The notes under the pieces: model-generated
What the model was told of the DNA's origin: nothing
What the model saw: the letters and a program-made list of their open reading frames with translations, nothing else
The model's database searches: none
Translations under genes and position numbers: made by a program
In this document: positions 17,362 to 26,849 of the stretch, piece after piece
How positions within the stretch are numbered: the stretch's first letter is position 1
Layout: every line of letters starts with the position of its first letter
DNA from: Hellea sp.
GTDB taxonomy: Bacteria > Pseudomonadota > Alphaproteobacteria > Caulobacterales > Maricaulaceae
Direction: 5' to 3'
DNA: 49,125 nucleotides
Assembly: GCA_029250925.1 (NCBI GenBank)
Contig: JAQXEH010000087.1
Coordinates: forward strand, 1 to 49,125

Positions 17362-18519
17362 ATGACTTACTCAAAGAATATCATTGATAATGTTTTTGGT
17401 GGAATTCGTCCAGCTTCAAGAGCCTTAGATAAAGCCGCAACAACAATTCAAGGTTGGTATGATAGCGGTACTATTCCACAAAAACATTGGGCGGGAATAA
17501 TAAGTGCAGCAAAAGCATTTGACCACTCTTTGAGTTCAGAAGACTTCTTTCCCAAGCAAACTACAAAACTAGGGGCATTCGGTTACCCTTTTAAAAAAAT
17601 TCACTGTCTCTCCATTGGTGATTTTAACAGACCTGATATTGAAACACTTTTATCGCTAGGCGAACATTATCTCGACCTCAATATTCAAAAAAATCCAAAT
17701 AACAGAGTATTGAAAGGCAAAACATTAGTTAATCTATTTTTTGAAAACTCCACCAGAACAGAAAAAAGCTTTGAATTGGCTGCTAAACGACTTGGGGCTG
17801 ATACAATATCAATGCAAATTGCAAGTAGTTCTATTAAAAAAGGTGAAACCTTGATGGATACCGCAGCGACGCTTAATGCCATGAATCCAGATATTCTTGT
17901 AGTCCGGCATAGCGCATCAGGAGCTCCTGCCTTGCTTGCGCAAAAAGTTAGTTGCTCAGTCATCAATGCAGGAGATGGAATGCACGAACATCCCACGCAA
18001 GCTCTCCTTGATGCACTGACAATAAAATCTGTATTTAAAAAAATTTCTGGCTTAAGAATAGCAATTTGTGGTGATATACTTCATTCAAGGGTAGCAAGAT
18101 CAAATGTAAAGTTATTAAACATGCTTGGCGCAGAAGTACGCTTAATTGGCCCTAAAACCCTGCTCCCTACTGAAGCTAAAACATGGGGTGTAAGTGTCTT
18201 TAATGATATGAAGGAGGGGCTAGAAGACTGCGATATAGTTATTATGTTACGCCTTCAATTAGAACGTATGTCTGATGCGTTAATTCCCTCTAAACGTGAA
18301 TACTTTCACTTTTACGGTCTAGACAAAGAAAAAATTGCATATACCAAAAAGAAAACCTTCGTAATGCACCCTGGGCCTATGAACCGCGGGGTAGAGATTA
18401 GCTCTGAAATAGCAGATGATGAACAAATTAGTTTAATAAAAAAACAAGTTGAGACTGGAGTTGCTATGCGGATGGGAATATTGCACGCTTTATCTGTGTC
18501 TCAGGACAATAATAAATGA
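17362..18519 (+). CDS. pyrB: Aspartate carbamoyltransferase with an extra N-terminal HTH-like domain
   Basis: Catalyses carbamoyl phosphate + aspartate to N-carbamoylaspartate in pyrimidine synthesis. The catalytic part (about residues 76-385) is complete: FFENSTRT (Thr/Arg near 130), [11 protein letters not shown] (His210), [21 protein letters not shown] and [10 protein letters not shown] (His336). At 385 residues it is about 70 longer than usual. The extra N-terminus has a compact helical segment, [20 protein letters not shown] then W at 32, followed by a TIPQKHW turn. That resembles a Cro/YdaS-type helix-turn-helix and the small 'FGGIRP..A..L..P.TTVQGW' proteins I recall from alphaproteobacteria. 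No credible internal start separates the parts. The stop overlaps pyrC as ATGA, and a palindrome lies just upstream. DNA binding is an inference. Confidence 0.9.
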   Translation: MTYSKNIIDNVFGGIRPASRALDKAATTIQGWYDSGTIPQKHWAGIISAAKAFDHSLSSEDFFPKQTTKLGAFGYPFKKIHCLSIGDFNRPDIETLLSLGEHYLDLNIQKNPNNRVLKGKTLVNLFFENSTRTEKSFELAAKRLGADTISMQIASSSIKKGETLMDTAATLNAMNPDILVVRHSASGAPALLAQKVSCSVINAGDGMHEHPTQALLDALTIKSVFKKISGLRIAICGDILHSRVARSNVKLLNMLGAEVRLIGPKTLLPTEAKTWGVSVFNDMKEGLEDCDIVIMLRLQLERMSDALIPSKREYFHFYGLDKEKIAYTKKKTFVMHPGPMNRGVEISSEIADDEQISLIKKQVETGVAMRMGILHALSVSQDNNK

Positions 18520-19790
18520 ATACTGCAACCATAATAAATGCAAGAATTATAAATCCTGAGAACGGTTATGATGAATTTGGCTCCATACTTATAGAGTCAG
18601 GAACCATATCAGATTTTGGTCCCGAAGTTAAAGCCAAAGGTCAAATAATTGATGCTCAAGGCCTCATGTGTGCACCTGGCCTGATCGATATGCGAGTAAA
18701 TTCTGGGGAGCCAGGGAAAGAAAATCGAGAAACTATTAATACAGCAGCCAAAGCAGCAGCAGCAGGTGGCATTACTTCAATAGTATTGATGCCTGACACT
18801 AATCCTGTGATTGATGATATTTCGTTAGTTGATTTCATAAACCGCAAAGCAGAAAATGCTCCAATTAACATCTTTGCTGCTGGGGCTCTCACTAAAAACT
18901 TAGATGGTAGCACATTAACAGAAATTGGGTTGATGTCAGAGGCTGGGGCACTAATGTTCTCAAATGGTGCATTACCAATAACAAATGCACAAACAATGCG
19001 AAGACTCTTGTCTTACTCTAGTAATTTTGATTGTTTAATATCTACTCGCCCTATAGAAAGCTCATTGAGTATTAACACAGTTGCCCATGAAAGTGATTTT
19101 TCAGCGCGGTTGGGACTTTCAGCATCCCCTGCGGTTTCAGAGCTTATCATAGTTCAGCGTGATATAGCCCTAGCAGAACTCACCGATGGAAAACTATTAA
19201 TAGATTTAATTTCATCCTCGAAATCAGTAAACGCAATTAAACAAGCGAAACTCAAGCATCCCCATATTTCATGTTCGGTTAGCATTAATCATTTAAGTTT
19301 GAATGAAAACGATATTGGTGATTATAGGACTTTCGCAAAACTAGATCCCCCATTAAGAGAGGAGTCCGACAGATTAGCTTTACTTAGCGGCATAAATCAA
19401 GGAACTATCGACGTTATTGTTTCATCTCATGACCCCCGTCCAGCTGGAGAAAAACGTTTGCCTTACGCCCAAGCGGCGTCGGGAGCTATAGGTCTTGAAA
19501 CTCTTCTTGCTGCAGGCCTTTCACTGGTTGCAGATAAACAACTAAACTTGATGAAATTTCTTGCAGCTTTAACTTGCAACCCTGCCAAACTGTTAGGTCT
19601 TGATAGCGGCAGAATAAGTAAATCTGCGCCGGCAGACCTAATAATATTCGATCCAAATACTCCCTGGGTATGCAAGGGTAAAGACTTTTTATCAAAATCG
19701 AAAAATACGCCGTTCGATGGAAGGTTAATGACTGGAAGAAACATGAAAACCATATGCAAAGGTAAGCTTGTATTTGACTTCAGTAATTAA
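18516..19790 (+). CDS. pyrC: Dihydroorotase-like protein, alphaproteobacterial type lacking the His-x-His pair
   Basis: A 424-residue amidohydrolase of the class I dihydroorotase family, translationally coupled to pyrB. The metal-binding motif D-x-H-x-H of active enzymes is here Asp58-Met-Arg60-Val-Asn62, so both His ligands are gone. The later '[13 protein letters not shown]' stands where active enzymes have a TDHAPH-like block. The rest ([33 protein letters not shown]) fits the PyrC-like protein commonly paired with PyrB in alphaproteobacteria. From the known Pseudomonas PyrB-pseudo-DHOase pair I infer a structural partner of PyrB, with a catalytic PyrC encoded elsewhere. Confidence 0.88.
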   Translation: MNTATIINARIINPENGYDEFGSILIESGTISDFGPEVKAKGQIIDAQGLMCAPGLIDMRVNSGEPGKENRETINTAAKAAAAGGITSIVLMPDTNPVIDDISLVDFINRKAENAPINIFAAGALTKNLDGSTLTEIGLMSEAGALMFSNGALPITNAQTMRRLLSYSSNFDCLISTRPIESSLSINTVAHESDFSARLGLSASPAVSELIIVQRDIALAELTDGKLLIDLISSSKSVNAIKQAKLKHPHISCSVSINHLSLNENDIGDYRTFAKLDPPLREESDRLALLSGINQGTIDVIVSSHDPRPAGEKRLPYAQAASGAIGLETLLAAGLSLVADKQLNLMKFLAALTCNPAKLLGLDSGRISKSAPADLIIFDPNTPWVCKGKDFLSKSKNTPFDGRLMTGRNMKTICKGKLVFDFSN

Positions 19791-19808
19791 CGAATATACG
19801 AGCGTAAA

Positions 19809-20387
19809 ATGCAATTTCTTATTACTTTTTTAGCCGGCTATTTACTTGGTTCAATCCCATTTGGTTTTCTTATAGTCCACCTCAATGGCAAAGGTGATAT
19901 ACGTGAAATTGGATCTGGAAATATAGGCGCAACCAATGTTTTAAGAACTGGCAATAAAAACATTGCACTAATAACTTTATTTTTAGATGGTTCAAAAGCC
20001 GCAATGGCTTTATTCATTTTTGAATATTTCTACGGGGTAAATCTTGGGTTAATAGCAGGTGCTTCCGCATTAATTGGGCATTGCTATCCAATATGGCTAA
20101 AATTTAGAGGTGGGAAGGGAGTGGCTACTTTTTTTGGCTTTCTTGTGGCATCATCGTGGGTAATTGCTGCACTTATAGGGTCGGTTTGGTTAGTGGTAGC
20201 TTTGATATCCAGAATGTCATCTCTTGCAGCTATATTAGCAGCAATTTTAACACCGCTCATTGCATTTTCTTTCAATGACTCAAAGCTCGCAGTAGTATCT
20301 TCAATCTTAGCAGTTATTATCGTTTTTCGTCACTCAGAAAATATTATTCGTATTGTTAAAGGAACAGAAAGTAAATTTGGAAAGTGA
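19809..20387 (+). CDS. plsY: Acyl-phosphate:glycerol-3-phosphate acyltransferase PlsY
   Basis: A 192-residue inner-membrane enzyme that makes lysophosphatidic acid, the first acyl transfer of phospholipid synthesis. The three PlsY motifs are clear: LLGSIPFGFLI, 'IREIGSGNIGATNVLRTGNK' and 'GHCYPIWLKFRGGKGVAT'. About five membrane segments. It lies 18 bases after pyrC. In many alphaproteobacteria dprA follows plsY; here a 170-base AT-rich gap without a gene leads straight to topA. Confidence 0.95.
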   Translation: MQFLITFLAGYLLGSIPFGFLIVHLNGKGDIREIGSGNIGATNVLRTGNKNIALITLFLDGSKAAMALFIFEYFYGVNLGLIAGASALIGHCYPIWLKFRGGKGVATFFGFLVASSWVIAALIGSVWLVVALISRMSSLAAILAAILTPLIAFSFNDSKLAVVSSILAVIIVFRHSENIIRIVKGTESKFGK

Positions 20388-20557
20388 CGTAACAAAGCTC
20401 TGCTATAGAGTATATTTTTATAATTATTCTAAACCACTTATTAAAACAATTATTGAAATGGTTGACAATTTTAAAGTCATCGCCCAAATGTTTCCGATAA
20501 ATGCATATTGAAGTACGTCTTAAAAATAATACATTATAGTAATAAGAGATCTTACCC

Positions 20558-23101
20558 ATGAATCTAGTTATTGTTGAGTCGCCCGCAAAAGCCAAAACAA
20601 TAGAAAAGTACTTAGGTAAAAACTATGAGGTTCTTGCAAGCTTTGGACACATACGTGACCTTCCCAGTAAAAATGGTTCCGTAGATCCTGAGAATGAATT
20701 TAAAATGTCTTGGTCAATAGATACCCAATCAAAAAAGCGGGTGAAGGATATAGAAACTTCTCTCAAAAAGGCTGATAAACTAATATTGGCTACCGACCCA
20801 GATAGAGAGGGAGAAGCAATTTCGTGGCATCTACTTGATGTTTTATCCGGAAAGAAAGGTCTTCTCGAAGGAAAAACTATTGAGCGTGTTGTTTTCAATG
20901 CAATTACAAAAAAATCAGTTACTGAAGCCATTGCTAAACCAAGACAACTGGATATGGAACTCGTTGAGGCGTATCTAGCAAGAAGAGCTCTTGATTATCT
21001 TGTGGGGTTCACATTGTCACCCGTACTATGGAGAAAGCTTCCAGGCGCTAGATCGGCAGGAAGGGTTCAATCTGTTGCACTTCGTTTAATTTGCGAACGT
21101 GAAACTGAAATCGAGAAATTTGACTCCAGGGAATACTGGTCAATTAACGCAATGATAGAAAACTCGCAAGGACCAAATTTTCCTGCTAGGCTTGTCTATT
21201 TAGATGGAGAAAAACTAGAAAAATTTTCTCTTATAAACGCAGAACAGGCTTCAAAAGCAAAGGATACCTTAGTTTCTTCAAAACTGAATGTTATTTCAGT
21301 AGATAGCAAACCAGTGGCAAGAAACCCTCAAGCTCCCTTCATGACATCCACATTGCAGCAAGAAGCATCTCGTAAATTAGGATTTTCTGCAACTCAAACA
21401 ATGCGCACGGCTCAAATGTTATATGAAGGAGTAGATATAGGTGGAGAAACAACTGGTCTGATTACTTATATGCGTACCGATGGTATCTCGATGATTGGTG
21501 AAGCAATAAGTGATTGCAGAGCAGCTATAGAAGCGAATTTCGGAGAAAAGTATCTACCTGGCCAACATAGAGTGTATAAAACAAAAGCAAAAAATGCTCA
21601 AGAGGCCCACGAAGCAATACGCCCTACAAGTTTTTCAAGGACGCCACAAAACTTATCGCTGTCAGGGGATATGAAAAAACTCTATGAGTTAATTTGGAAG
21701 CGCGCTATGGCCTCTCAAATGTCAGCGGCAAAACTTGAACGCACTACAATTGAAATGGGTGACCAAAAAAAATCTGTAAGGTTAAGATCAACGGGGCAAG
21801 TAATTAAATTCGATGGATTTTTAAGGCTCTACGAAGAGGCAATGCCTTTGACCGCAGAAGAAGCAGAGAATAAATCAAATACTCTTTTACCTCAATTAAC
21901 AGTAAATGATTTAATAAAAGCAAGTGATGTAAAGACTGAACAGCACTTCACCCAGCCTCCACCAAGGTACTCAGAGGCCAGCCTTGTGAAGAAAATGGAA
22001 GAACTAGGAATTGGCAGGCCATCAACCTATGCCTCAATCCTAAAAGTACTTCAAGATCGGGGATATGTAAGCTTAGATAAAAGACGTTTTACGCCAGTAG
22101 ATAAAGGACGATTACTATCGGCTTTTCTTGAAAACTTTTTCGGAAAATACGTTCAATATGACTATACTGCTAAATTAGAAGAGAACCTTGATAAAGTATC
22201 TGCAGGAAATTTAAATTGGAAAACTTTTCTTAAAGAATTTTGGAGTGAATTCTCTAGTTCAATTGATGAAACTAAAGATCTCAGGGTAACAAACGTACTA
22301 GATGCATTAAATGATGCGCTTCGCTCATCAGTTTTTCCTGATAAAGAAGATGGTACAGATCCACGAAAATGTAGTTCTTGTGTAGATGGAAAACTTAGCC
22401 TTAAGCTAGGAAAATTTGGTGCATTTGTTGGGTGCTCGAACTACCCTGAATGTAAGTTTACAAGACCATTCGGAGGCGATGATACAGATACTCCTACCGA
22501 AGATAAACTCTTGGGACAGCATCCAGATAATGGATCTGATATTATTTTAAAATCTGGTCGTTATGGACCATATGTTGAAATGGAAACTGACAAAAAACCT
22601 AAACGTACAAGTTTACCAAAGAGCTGGCCTTATGATTTAATGGATCTGGAAAAAGGTTTACGGTTAATCAACTTACCTAGAAAAATCGGGGAACACCCAG
22701 AAGATGGCAACCAGATCATAACTGCTTTAGGGAGATTTGGACCATATCTTAAGCATAATAAAACCTTCGTTAGCCTAAAAGATCCGGAGGATATGTTTAA
22801 TTTAGGAATGAACAGAGCTGTTGAATTAATTGCTGATAAAATTGCCAATCCAGGCCGTAGAGCAAACAGTGCTACTGTGCTAAAAGAAATAGGCAAGCAT
22901 CCCAAAAGCAATGAAGTAATCTCGATTATGTCTGGACGTTATGGACCTTATGTTAAATATAAAAAAGTAAATGCCACTTTACCAAAGGATAAAAATCCAG
23001 AGGATGTCACTTTAGATATGGCGCTTGAATACATTGCGGCAAAAATAGCAAAAAGCCCAAAGAAAAAGATAGTAAAGAAAAAGGTAGCAAAGGAAAACTA
23101 G
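20558..23101 (+). CDS. topA: DNA topoisomerase I
   Basis: An 847-residue type IA topoisomerase that relaxes negative supercoils. The Toprim domain starts at once (MNLVIVESPAKAKTIEKYLG, with ATDPDREGEAISWHL for the metal-binding acids). The catalytic Tyr304 is in TTGLITYMRTDG. One C4 zinc ribbon (CSSC...GCSNYPEC) follows near residues 605-635, then glycine-rich C-terminal repeats (ILKSGRYGPYVE, ITALGRFGPYLK, IMSGRYGPYVKY) and a Lys-rich tail. This is the normal alphaproteobacterial layout. Confidence 0.97.
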   Translation: MNLVIVESPAKAKTIEKYLGKNYEVLASFGHIRDLPSKNGSVDPENEFKMSWSIDTQSKKRVKDIETSLKKADKLILATDPDREGEAISWHLLDVLSGKKGLLEGKTIERVVFNAITKKSVTEAIAKPRQLDMELVEAYLARRALDYLVGFTLSPVLWRKLPGARSAGRVQSVALRLICERETEIEKFDSREYWSINAMIENSQGPNFPARLVYLDGEKLEKFSLINAEQASKAKDTLVSSKLNVISVDSKPVARNPQAPFMTSTLQQEASRKLGFSATQTMRTAQMLYEGVDIGGETTGLITYMRTDGISMIGEAISDCRAAIEANFGEKYLPGQHRVYKTKAKNAQEAHEAIRPTSFSRTPQNLSLSGDMKKLYELIWKRAMASQMSAAKLERTTIEMGDQKKSVRLRSTGQVIKFDGFLRLYEEAMPLTAEEAENKSNTLLPQLTVNDLIKASDVKTEQHFTQPPPRYSEASLVKKMEELGIGRPSTYASILKVLQDRGYVSLDKRRFTPVDKGRLLSAFLENFFGKYVQYDYTAKLEENLDKVSAGNLNWKTFLKEFWSEFSSSIDETKDLRVTNVLDALNDALRSSVFPDKEDGTDPRKCSSCVDGKLSLKLGKFGAFVGCSNYPECKFTRPFGGDDTDTPTEDKLLGQHPDNGSDIILKSGRYGPYVEMETDKKPKRTSLPKSWPYDLMDLEKGLRLINLPRKIGEHPEDGNQIITALGRFGPYLKHNKTFVSLKDPEDMFNLGMNRAVELIADKIANPGRRANSATVLKEIGKHPKSNEVISIMSGRYGPYVKYKKVNATLPKDKNPEDVTLDMALEYIAAKIAKSPKKKIVKKKVAKEN

Positions 23102-23203
23102 CTAAACCCATTTTAAGCCTAAGTCTCAAAGCAGGAACAGACTCTTTTACTTGAAATCAATATAGAAGTTAATTAATTTTAAAAATCAGGATCTAAGTAT
23201 ATT

Positions 23204-25414
23204 ATGGAATTAAGCCGCGACAGCATATTAAAAGCCGTCAGCGAATACCCTGACAGGTATGACAACAAAACATTAGCAAGATTTCTTCAAGTTAAAGGTC
23301 CTGACAGACGACTACTCAGGCAATTATTAAGTGACATGGTGGAAAATGGTCTTTTAGAAAAATCCAAGAATAAAACGTTTAAGAAAACAGATGATTTACC
23401 AGGGGTAATGGTAATCAAAATTTTAGATATAGATGAACATGGAGATATGATAGGTAAACCTGAAATATGGAAGAAACAAACACCAGCGCCACAAATTATC
23501 GTCAAAGAGAGCTCTTCAAATGTTAGGAAAAGTGCACGAAACAAAGCCACAGTCGGTGTTGGTTCACGCGCACTCTGCCAGATAAAAAAAATAGACAGTT
23601 TAATAATCGGCCAAGTCATAAAGCGATTAGGTAGTGGCCCCTCAAAACAACTTGGAATATTGCAACAAAACGGTAGAGGTTGGTTAATACAGCCTGTGAA
23701 TAAAAAATCTCGTCACGTTTACAAGCCAGTCAAAGTACCAGATGAAGCAAAATTAAATGACCTCGTATGGTTTCAAGCATCTCGTAGAAACATTAAGGAG
23801 ACAAGACTTGCTGAGATTACCGAGATTATTGATTCCACACGAAAGGGAAATATTGCAACTATGATCTCATTGTATGAGCACAACGTGCCCATCGGTTTCC
23901 CTGAAGACGTGATAAGCCAAGCTGAAGCTCTTGAGTTACCCAAGTTATCAAAGAGCCATATTGATTTGAGGCATTTAGATTTAATCACGATAGATCCAGA
24001 TGATGCAAAAGATTTTGATGATGCAATAACAGCAAGCCCAACTAAAGAAGGAGGCTGGGATGTTTGGGTCGCTATTGCTGACGTAGCAGCTTACGTGACA
24101 CCTGATAGCCCACTGGACATAGCAGCACGTTTGAAAGGAAATTCAGTATACCTACCAGATACAGTTGAGCCTATGCTACCGCACATACTTTCTTCTAATT
24201 TATGTTCATTAAAACCAAATGAAGATAGAGCGTGCCTCGCTGTTAATATTTTATTCAATGAAAATGGGGAAAAGGTTTCCCACCGCTTTTGTAGAGGTAT
24301 AATGCGCTCCATTGCTCGCCTTACATATACGCAAGCCCAAGAGTCTAGTAATAATAATTACGGCGAGCACTCGCAAACAGTCAATAGGGCTATTCAAAAT
24401 ATTTTTGGAGCATATGCGTCCATAAAAAATATACGGGAAAAAAGAGCACCACTAAATATTGAATTACCCGAACGCAAGGTTCATATCGATAAAAAAGGTA
24501 ATGTTTCAGGCATTACCCTGAAAGAAAGATTTGATGCCCACAAATTGGTGGAAGAGTTCATGATTCAAGCGAATGTTGCAGCAGCAGAAGCTTTATCTGA
24601 AAAAAATATAGCTTCTTTATCTCGCCTTCACGAACCCCCAAAACGTGAAAAATTAGTCAGTTTGGCTGATTATTTGTCAGTATTAGGGTTAAAACTTTCT
24701 GCAGGAGAACGAGCAACTACGCAAAAACTTAATGAGTTATTAAAAAAAGCAGAAACAAAAGGCCTATCAGAAAGTGTGGGCATGGCTGTTCTTCGCAGTC
24801 AAAGTCAAGCGATCTACGATGCTGAGCGCAAAGGGCACTTCGGACTTAATTTATCTCATTACACACATTTTACCTCACCGATTAGACGGTATTCAGATTT
24901 AATTGTTCACCGGGCACTCATAAAGGCATTTGACTTAGGAGAGGACGGGTCAACAAAAAGTGAAATATCGCGCTTAAAAGAAACTGCAGAACACATATCA
25001 AGCACCGAAAGACGCGCAATGGCAGCAGAACGTGATGCAAAGGACAGGTATATTGCATCATATTTGGAAAATAAGGTTGGCGCTATATTTGATGCTCGGA
25101 TCACTGGTGTCACAAAATTTGGACTATTCATTACTTTAGATGAAACTGGAGCAGACGGGTTAATACCTTCCAGGAGCCTTGGAAGAGAATACTTCATTCT
25201 TGATGAAAAAAGAAAATCTCTAATAGGAAGCGATAGCGGTAAAACATATAAGTTTGGACGAAAAATAAAAGCAAAACTAATTGAGTCAACACCAATAACT
25301 GGAGGCTTAATTTTTGAAATGCAATCCAAACCTGATAAGGGACCCATACCTAAAATTCGTAATTTTCGTCGTGACGATTACTCAAAACGAAAACGTCGGA
25401 AAAATAAAAAGTGA
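23204..25414 (+). CDS. rnr: Ribonuclease R
   Basis: A 736-residue 3'-5' exoribonuclease of the RNB family. An N-terminal winged-helix region (residues 1-60) and cold-shock-like domains precede the RNB catalytic core. The core has the acidic motif DLITIDPDDAKDFDDAI (near residues 260-275) and 'HYTHFTSPIRRYSDLIVHRAL'. An S1 RNA-binding domain (GAIFDARITGVTKFGLFITL) and a basic tail (RDDYSKRKRRKNKK) end the protein. AGGA precedes the ATG. The stop overlaps the next gene's GTG as GTGA. Confidence 0.96.
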   Translation: MELSRDSILKAVSEYPDRYDNKTLARFLQVKGPDRRLLRQLLSDMVENGLLEKSKNKTFKKTDDLPGVMVIKILDIDEHGDMIGKPEIWKKQTPAPQIIVKESSSNVRKSARNKATVGVGSRALCQIKKIDSLIIGQVIKRLGSGPSKQLGILQQNGRGWLIQPVNKKSRHVYKPVKVPDEAKLNDLVWFQASRRNIKETRLAEITEIIDSTRKGNIATMISLYEHNVPIGFPEDVISQAEALELPKLSKSHIDLRHLDLITIDPDDAKDFDDAITASPTKEGGWDVWVAIADVAAYVTPDSPLDIAARLKGNSVYLPDTVEPMLPHILSSNLCSLKPNEDRACLAVNILFNENGEKVSHRFCRGIMRSIARLTYTQAQESSNNNYGEHSQTVNRAIQNIFGAYASIKNIREKRAPLNIELPERKVHIDKKGNVSGITLKERFDAHKLVEEFMIQANVAAAEALSEKNIASLSRLHEPPKREKLVSLADYLSVLGLKLSAGERATTQKLNELLKKAETKGLSESVGMAVLRSQSQAIYDAERKGHFGLNLSHYTHFTSPIRRYSDLIVHRALIKAFDLGEDGSTKSEISRLKETAEHISSTERRAMAAERDAKDRYIASYLENKVGAIFDARITGVTKFGLFITLDETGADGLIPSRSLGREYFILDEKRKSLIGSDSGKTYKFGRKIKAKLIESTPITGGLIFEMQSKPDKGPIPKIRNFRRDDYSKRKRRKNKK

Positions 25415-26154
25415 AAAGTCATCTTAATGCATCTCCTGAGCCTCCAAAATTGACGGATGCAGAACTCAGTAAACGTAAAAATTTAGATCGCGCCCCTCGT
25501 CCTCGATTGGCATCTACCATCGTATTAACTCACGGGCCAAAAAATAAACCTAAAATACTAATGGGAAAAAGGTCAATAAGGCATGACTTCATGCCAAGTG
25601 TTTATGTCTTTCCGGGGGGAAGAGTTGATAAATCTGATAGTTATGCAAAATATACAGGAGAGCTATCTGTGCGAACAAAAACAATATTAGAGACAGCTTA
25701 TAACCCTCGCAAAGCTAGGGCTTTAGTTTTAGCCTCATTACGAGAGACATATGAGGAAACCTCTTTAATGATTGGTAGAAAAGGAAATTATAAAACAACT
25801 TCTACGTCTACTTGGAGTGAATTTCATAAAGCCGGTCTTACTCCGAGTTTAAATGGCATCGAAGTGTTTGGTAGAGCAATAACTCCTCCACACAGACATA
25901 AAAGGTTTGATGCATGGTTTTTTATAAAAAATATTGAAACACAAAGGCCACCTGATATTTCTGATACGGCTGAACTTGAAGATGTTGCTTGGTTTACCTT
26001 CGAGCAAATTTGGGAACTTAATCTTCAACGGGCAACCAAAATGATGTTAAATGCTTTAGTAGAATATTTAAATTTTCAAACACCACCTCCACACATATTT
26101 TTCTCACGCGCCGAGAGAGGTAAATTCATCACAGATACCTACCCAAAAGCATAA
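25411..26154 (+). CDS. NUDIX hydrolase
   Basis: A 247-residue protein with a Nudix fold. VFPGGRVDKSD begins the motif and LRETYEETSLMIG (Arg111, Glu112, Glu115, Glu116) completes the metal-binding part. The two halves are separated by a long insertion of about 30 residues that holds ELSVRTKTILETAY, so the classic G-x5-E-x7-REUXEE spacing is broken. This resembles the NUDT8/NUDT19-like branch, often of unclear substrate. It starts with GTG, overlapping the rnr stop by four bases, so it is translated from the rnr mRNA. Substrate unknown. Confidence 0.85.
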   Translation: MKSHLNASPEPPKLTDAELSKRKNLDRAPRPRLASTIVLTHGPKNKPKILMGKRSIRHDFMPSVYVFPGGRVDKSDSYAKYTGELSVRTKTILETAYNPRKARALVLASLRETYEETSLMIGRKGNYKTTSTSTWSEFHKAGLTPSLNGIEVFGRAITPPHRHKRFDAWFFIKNIETQRPPDISDTAELEDVAWFTFEQIWELNLQRATKMMLNALVEYLNFQTPPPHIFFSRAERGKFITDTYPKA

Positions 26155-26223
26155 ATTGGCGTGTTGACATAAAGCATTATCTGAACTAATTGCGCTTTTA
26201 TATTAACAAGAGGTACTAGTTCA

Positions 26224-26391
26224 ATGGCGAAGCCAACCACAATTAAAATTCGTTTAAATAGTACAGCCGGAACAGGCTACTTTTACGTCACAAAAAAGAA
26301 CTCCAGAACAATGACAGAAAAAATGGTCAAAAAGAAATACGACCCTGTTGCTAGAAAGCATGTAGACTTTAAAGAAGGCAAGATTAAATAA
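26224..26391 (+). CDS. rpmG: 50S ribosomal protein L33
   Basis: A 55-residue protein, [20 protein letters not shown]..., ending in [13 protein letters not shown]. It matches bacterial L33 in length and in '[13 protein letters not shown]' and '[11 protein letters not shown]'. It has no Cys at all, so it is the zinc-independent (C-minus) form. GAGG lies ten bases before the ATG. It sits in the position usual for alphaproteobacteria after rnr, and converges on the divK-like gene 22 bases away. Confidence 0.95.
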   Translation: MAKPTTIKIRLNSTAGTGYFYVTKKNSRTMTEKMVKKKYDPVARKHVDFKEGKIK

Positions 26392-26413
26392 GTATCCTTA
26401 GTTTATCTTAGCC

Positions 26414-26776
26414 TTATTTAACCAGATTGCCTATGGTGTCCAAAAATGTGCTTATTGAGATAGGCTTAGACAAATAAGCCTCACAACCACCATCAAGTAT
26501 CCTTTCTTGATCACCCTTCATAGCAAAAGCGGTTATCGCTACTATAGGTATGTTTGATAGATTATCATCATCTTTGAGCCACTTTGCAACTTCAAGGCCT
26601 GAAACTTCAGGTAATTGAATATCCATTAATATTAAATCGGGTAAAAACTTCTTGGCAATACTTATAGCCTTGAGACCCTCACGTGTTTGTCGTGTTTCAT
26701 ACCCACTTGTCTCTAAAAGATCATTAAAGAGCTTCATGTTTAATTCATTGTCTTCAACTATCAGTATTTTTTTCAT
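26414..26776 (-). CDS. divK: Single-domain response regulator, DivK-like
   Basis: A 120-residue receiver domain without an output domain. Phosphorylation site Asp52 (LILMDIQLP), acidic pocket Glu8-Asp9, Thr82 and Lys104 are all present, and [21 protein letters not shown] matches DivK closely. In Caulobacter, DivK controls DivL/CckA and so CtrA activity in the cell cycle; that role is inferred here. The start is ATG at 26776, with AAGGGG just upstream; an ATG at 26791 lies inside the palindrome and has no ribosome-binding site. It is divergent from dinB. Confidence 0.88.
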   Translation of the reverse strand: MKKILIVEDNELNMKLFNDLLETSGYETRQTREGLKAISIAKKFLPDLILMDIQLPEVSGLEVAKWLKDDDNLSNIPIVAITAFAMKGDQERILDGGCEAYLSKPISISTFLDTIGNLVK

Positions 26777-26783
26777 ATACCCC

Positions 26784-26821
26784 TTTATCATAATAATTAA
26801 TTAATTAATTATTATGATAAA
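26784..26821. repeat. Perfect 38-bp palindrome between divK and dinB
   Basis: Every base from 26784 to 26821 pairs with its mirror position around 26802.5, with no mismatch and no spacer. The outer arms start TTTATCATAATAATTAATT and the centre is four-base periodic (ATTA/TTAA). It lies in the 73-base gap between divergent starts. It could be a dyad operator for both genes or form a cruciform; all pairs are A-T except one C-G on each side. Confidence 0.85.
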
Positions 26822-26849
26822 TTAAAACTACAAAAAAAGTCTAAGAAAT

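Noticed and set aside
26384-26421. Inverted repeat around the rpmG and divK stops as a terminator
   Set aside because: The stem is A-T only apart from one pair, has a 20-base loop and no T-run, so support is too weak.
26797-26812. CtrA box in the divK-dinB palindrome
   Set aside because: The TTAA units repeat every four bases, so no pair has the required seven-base spacer.
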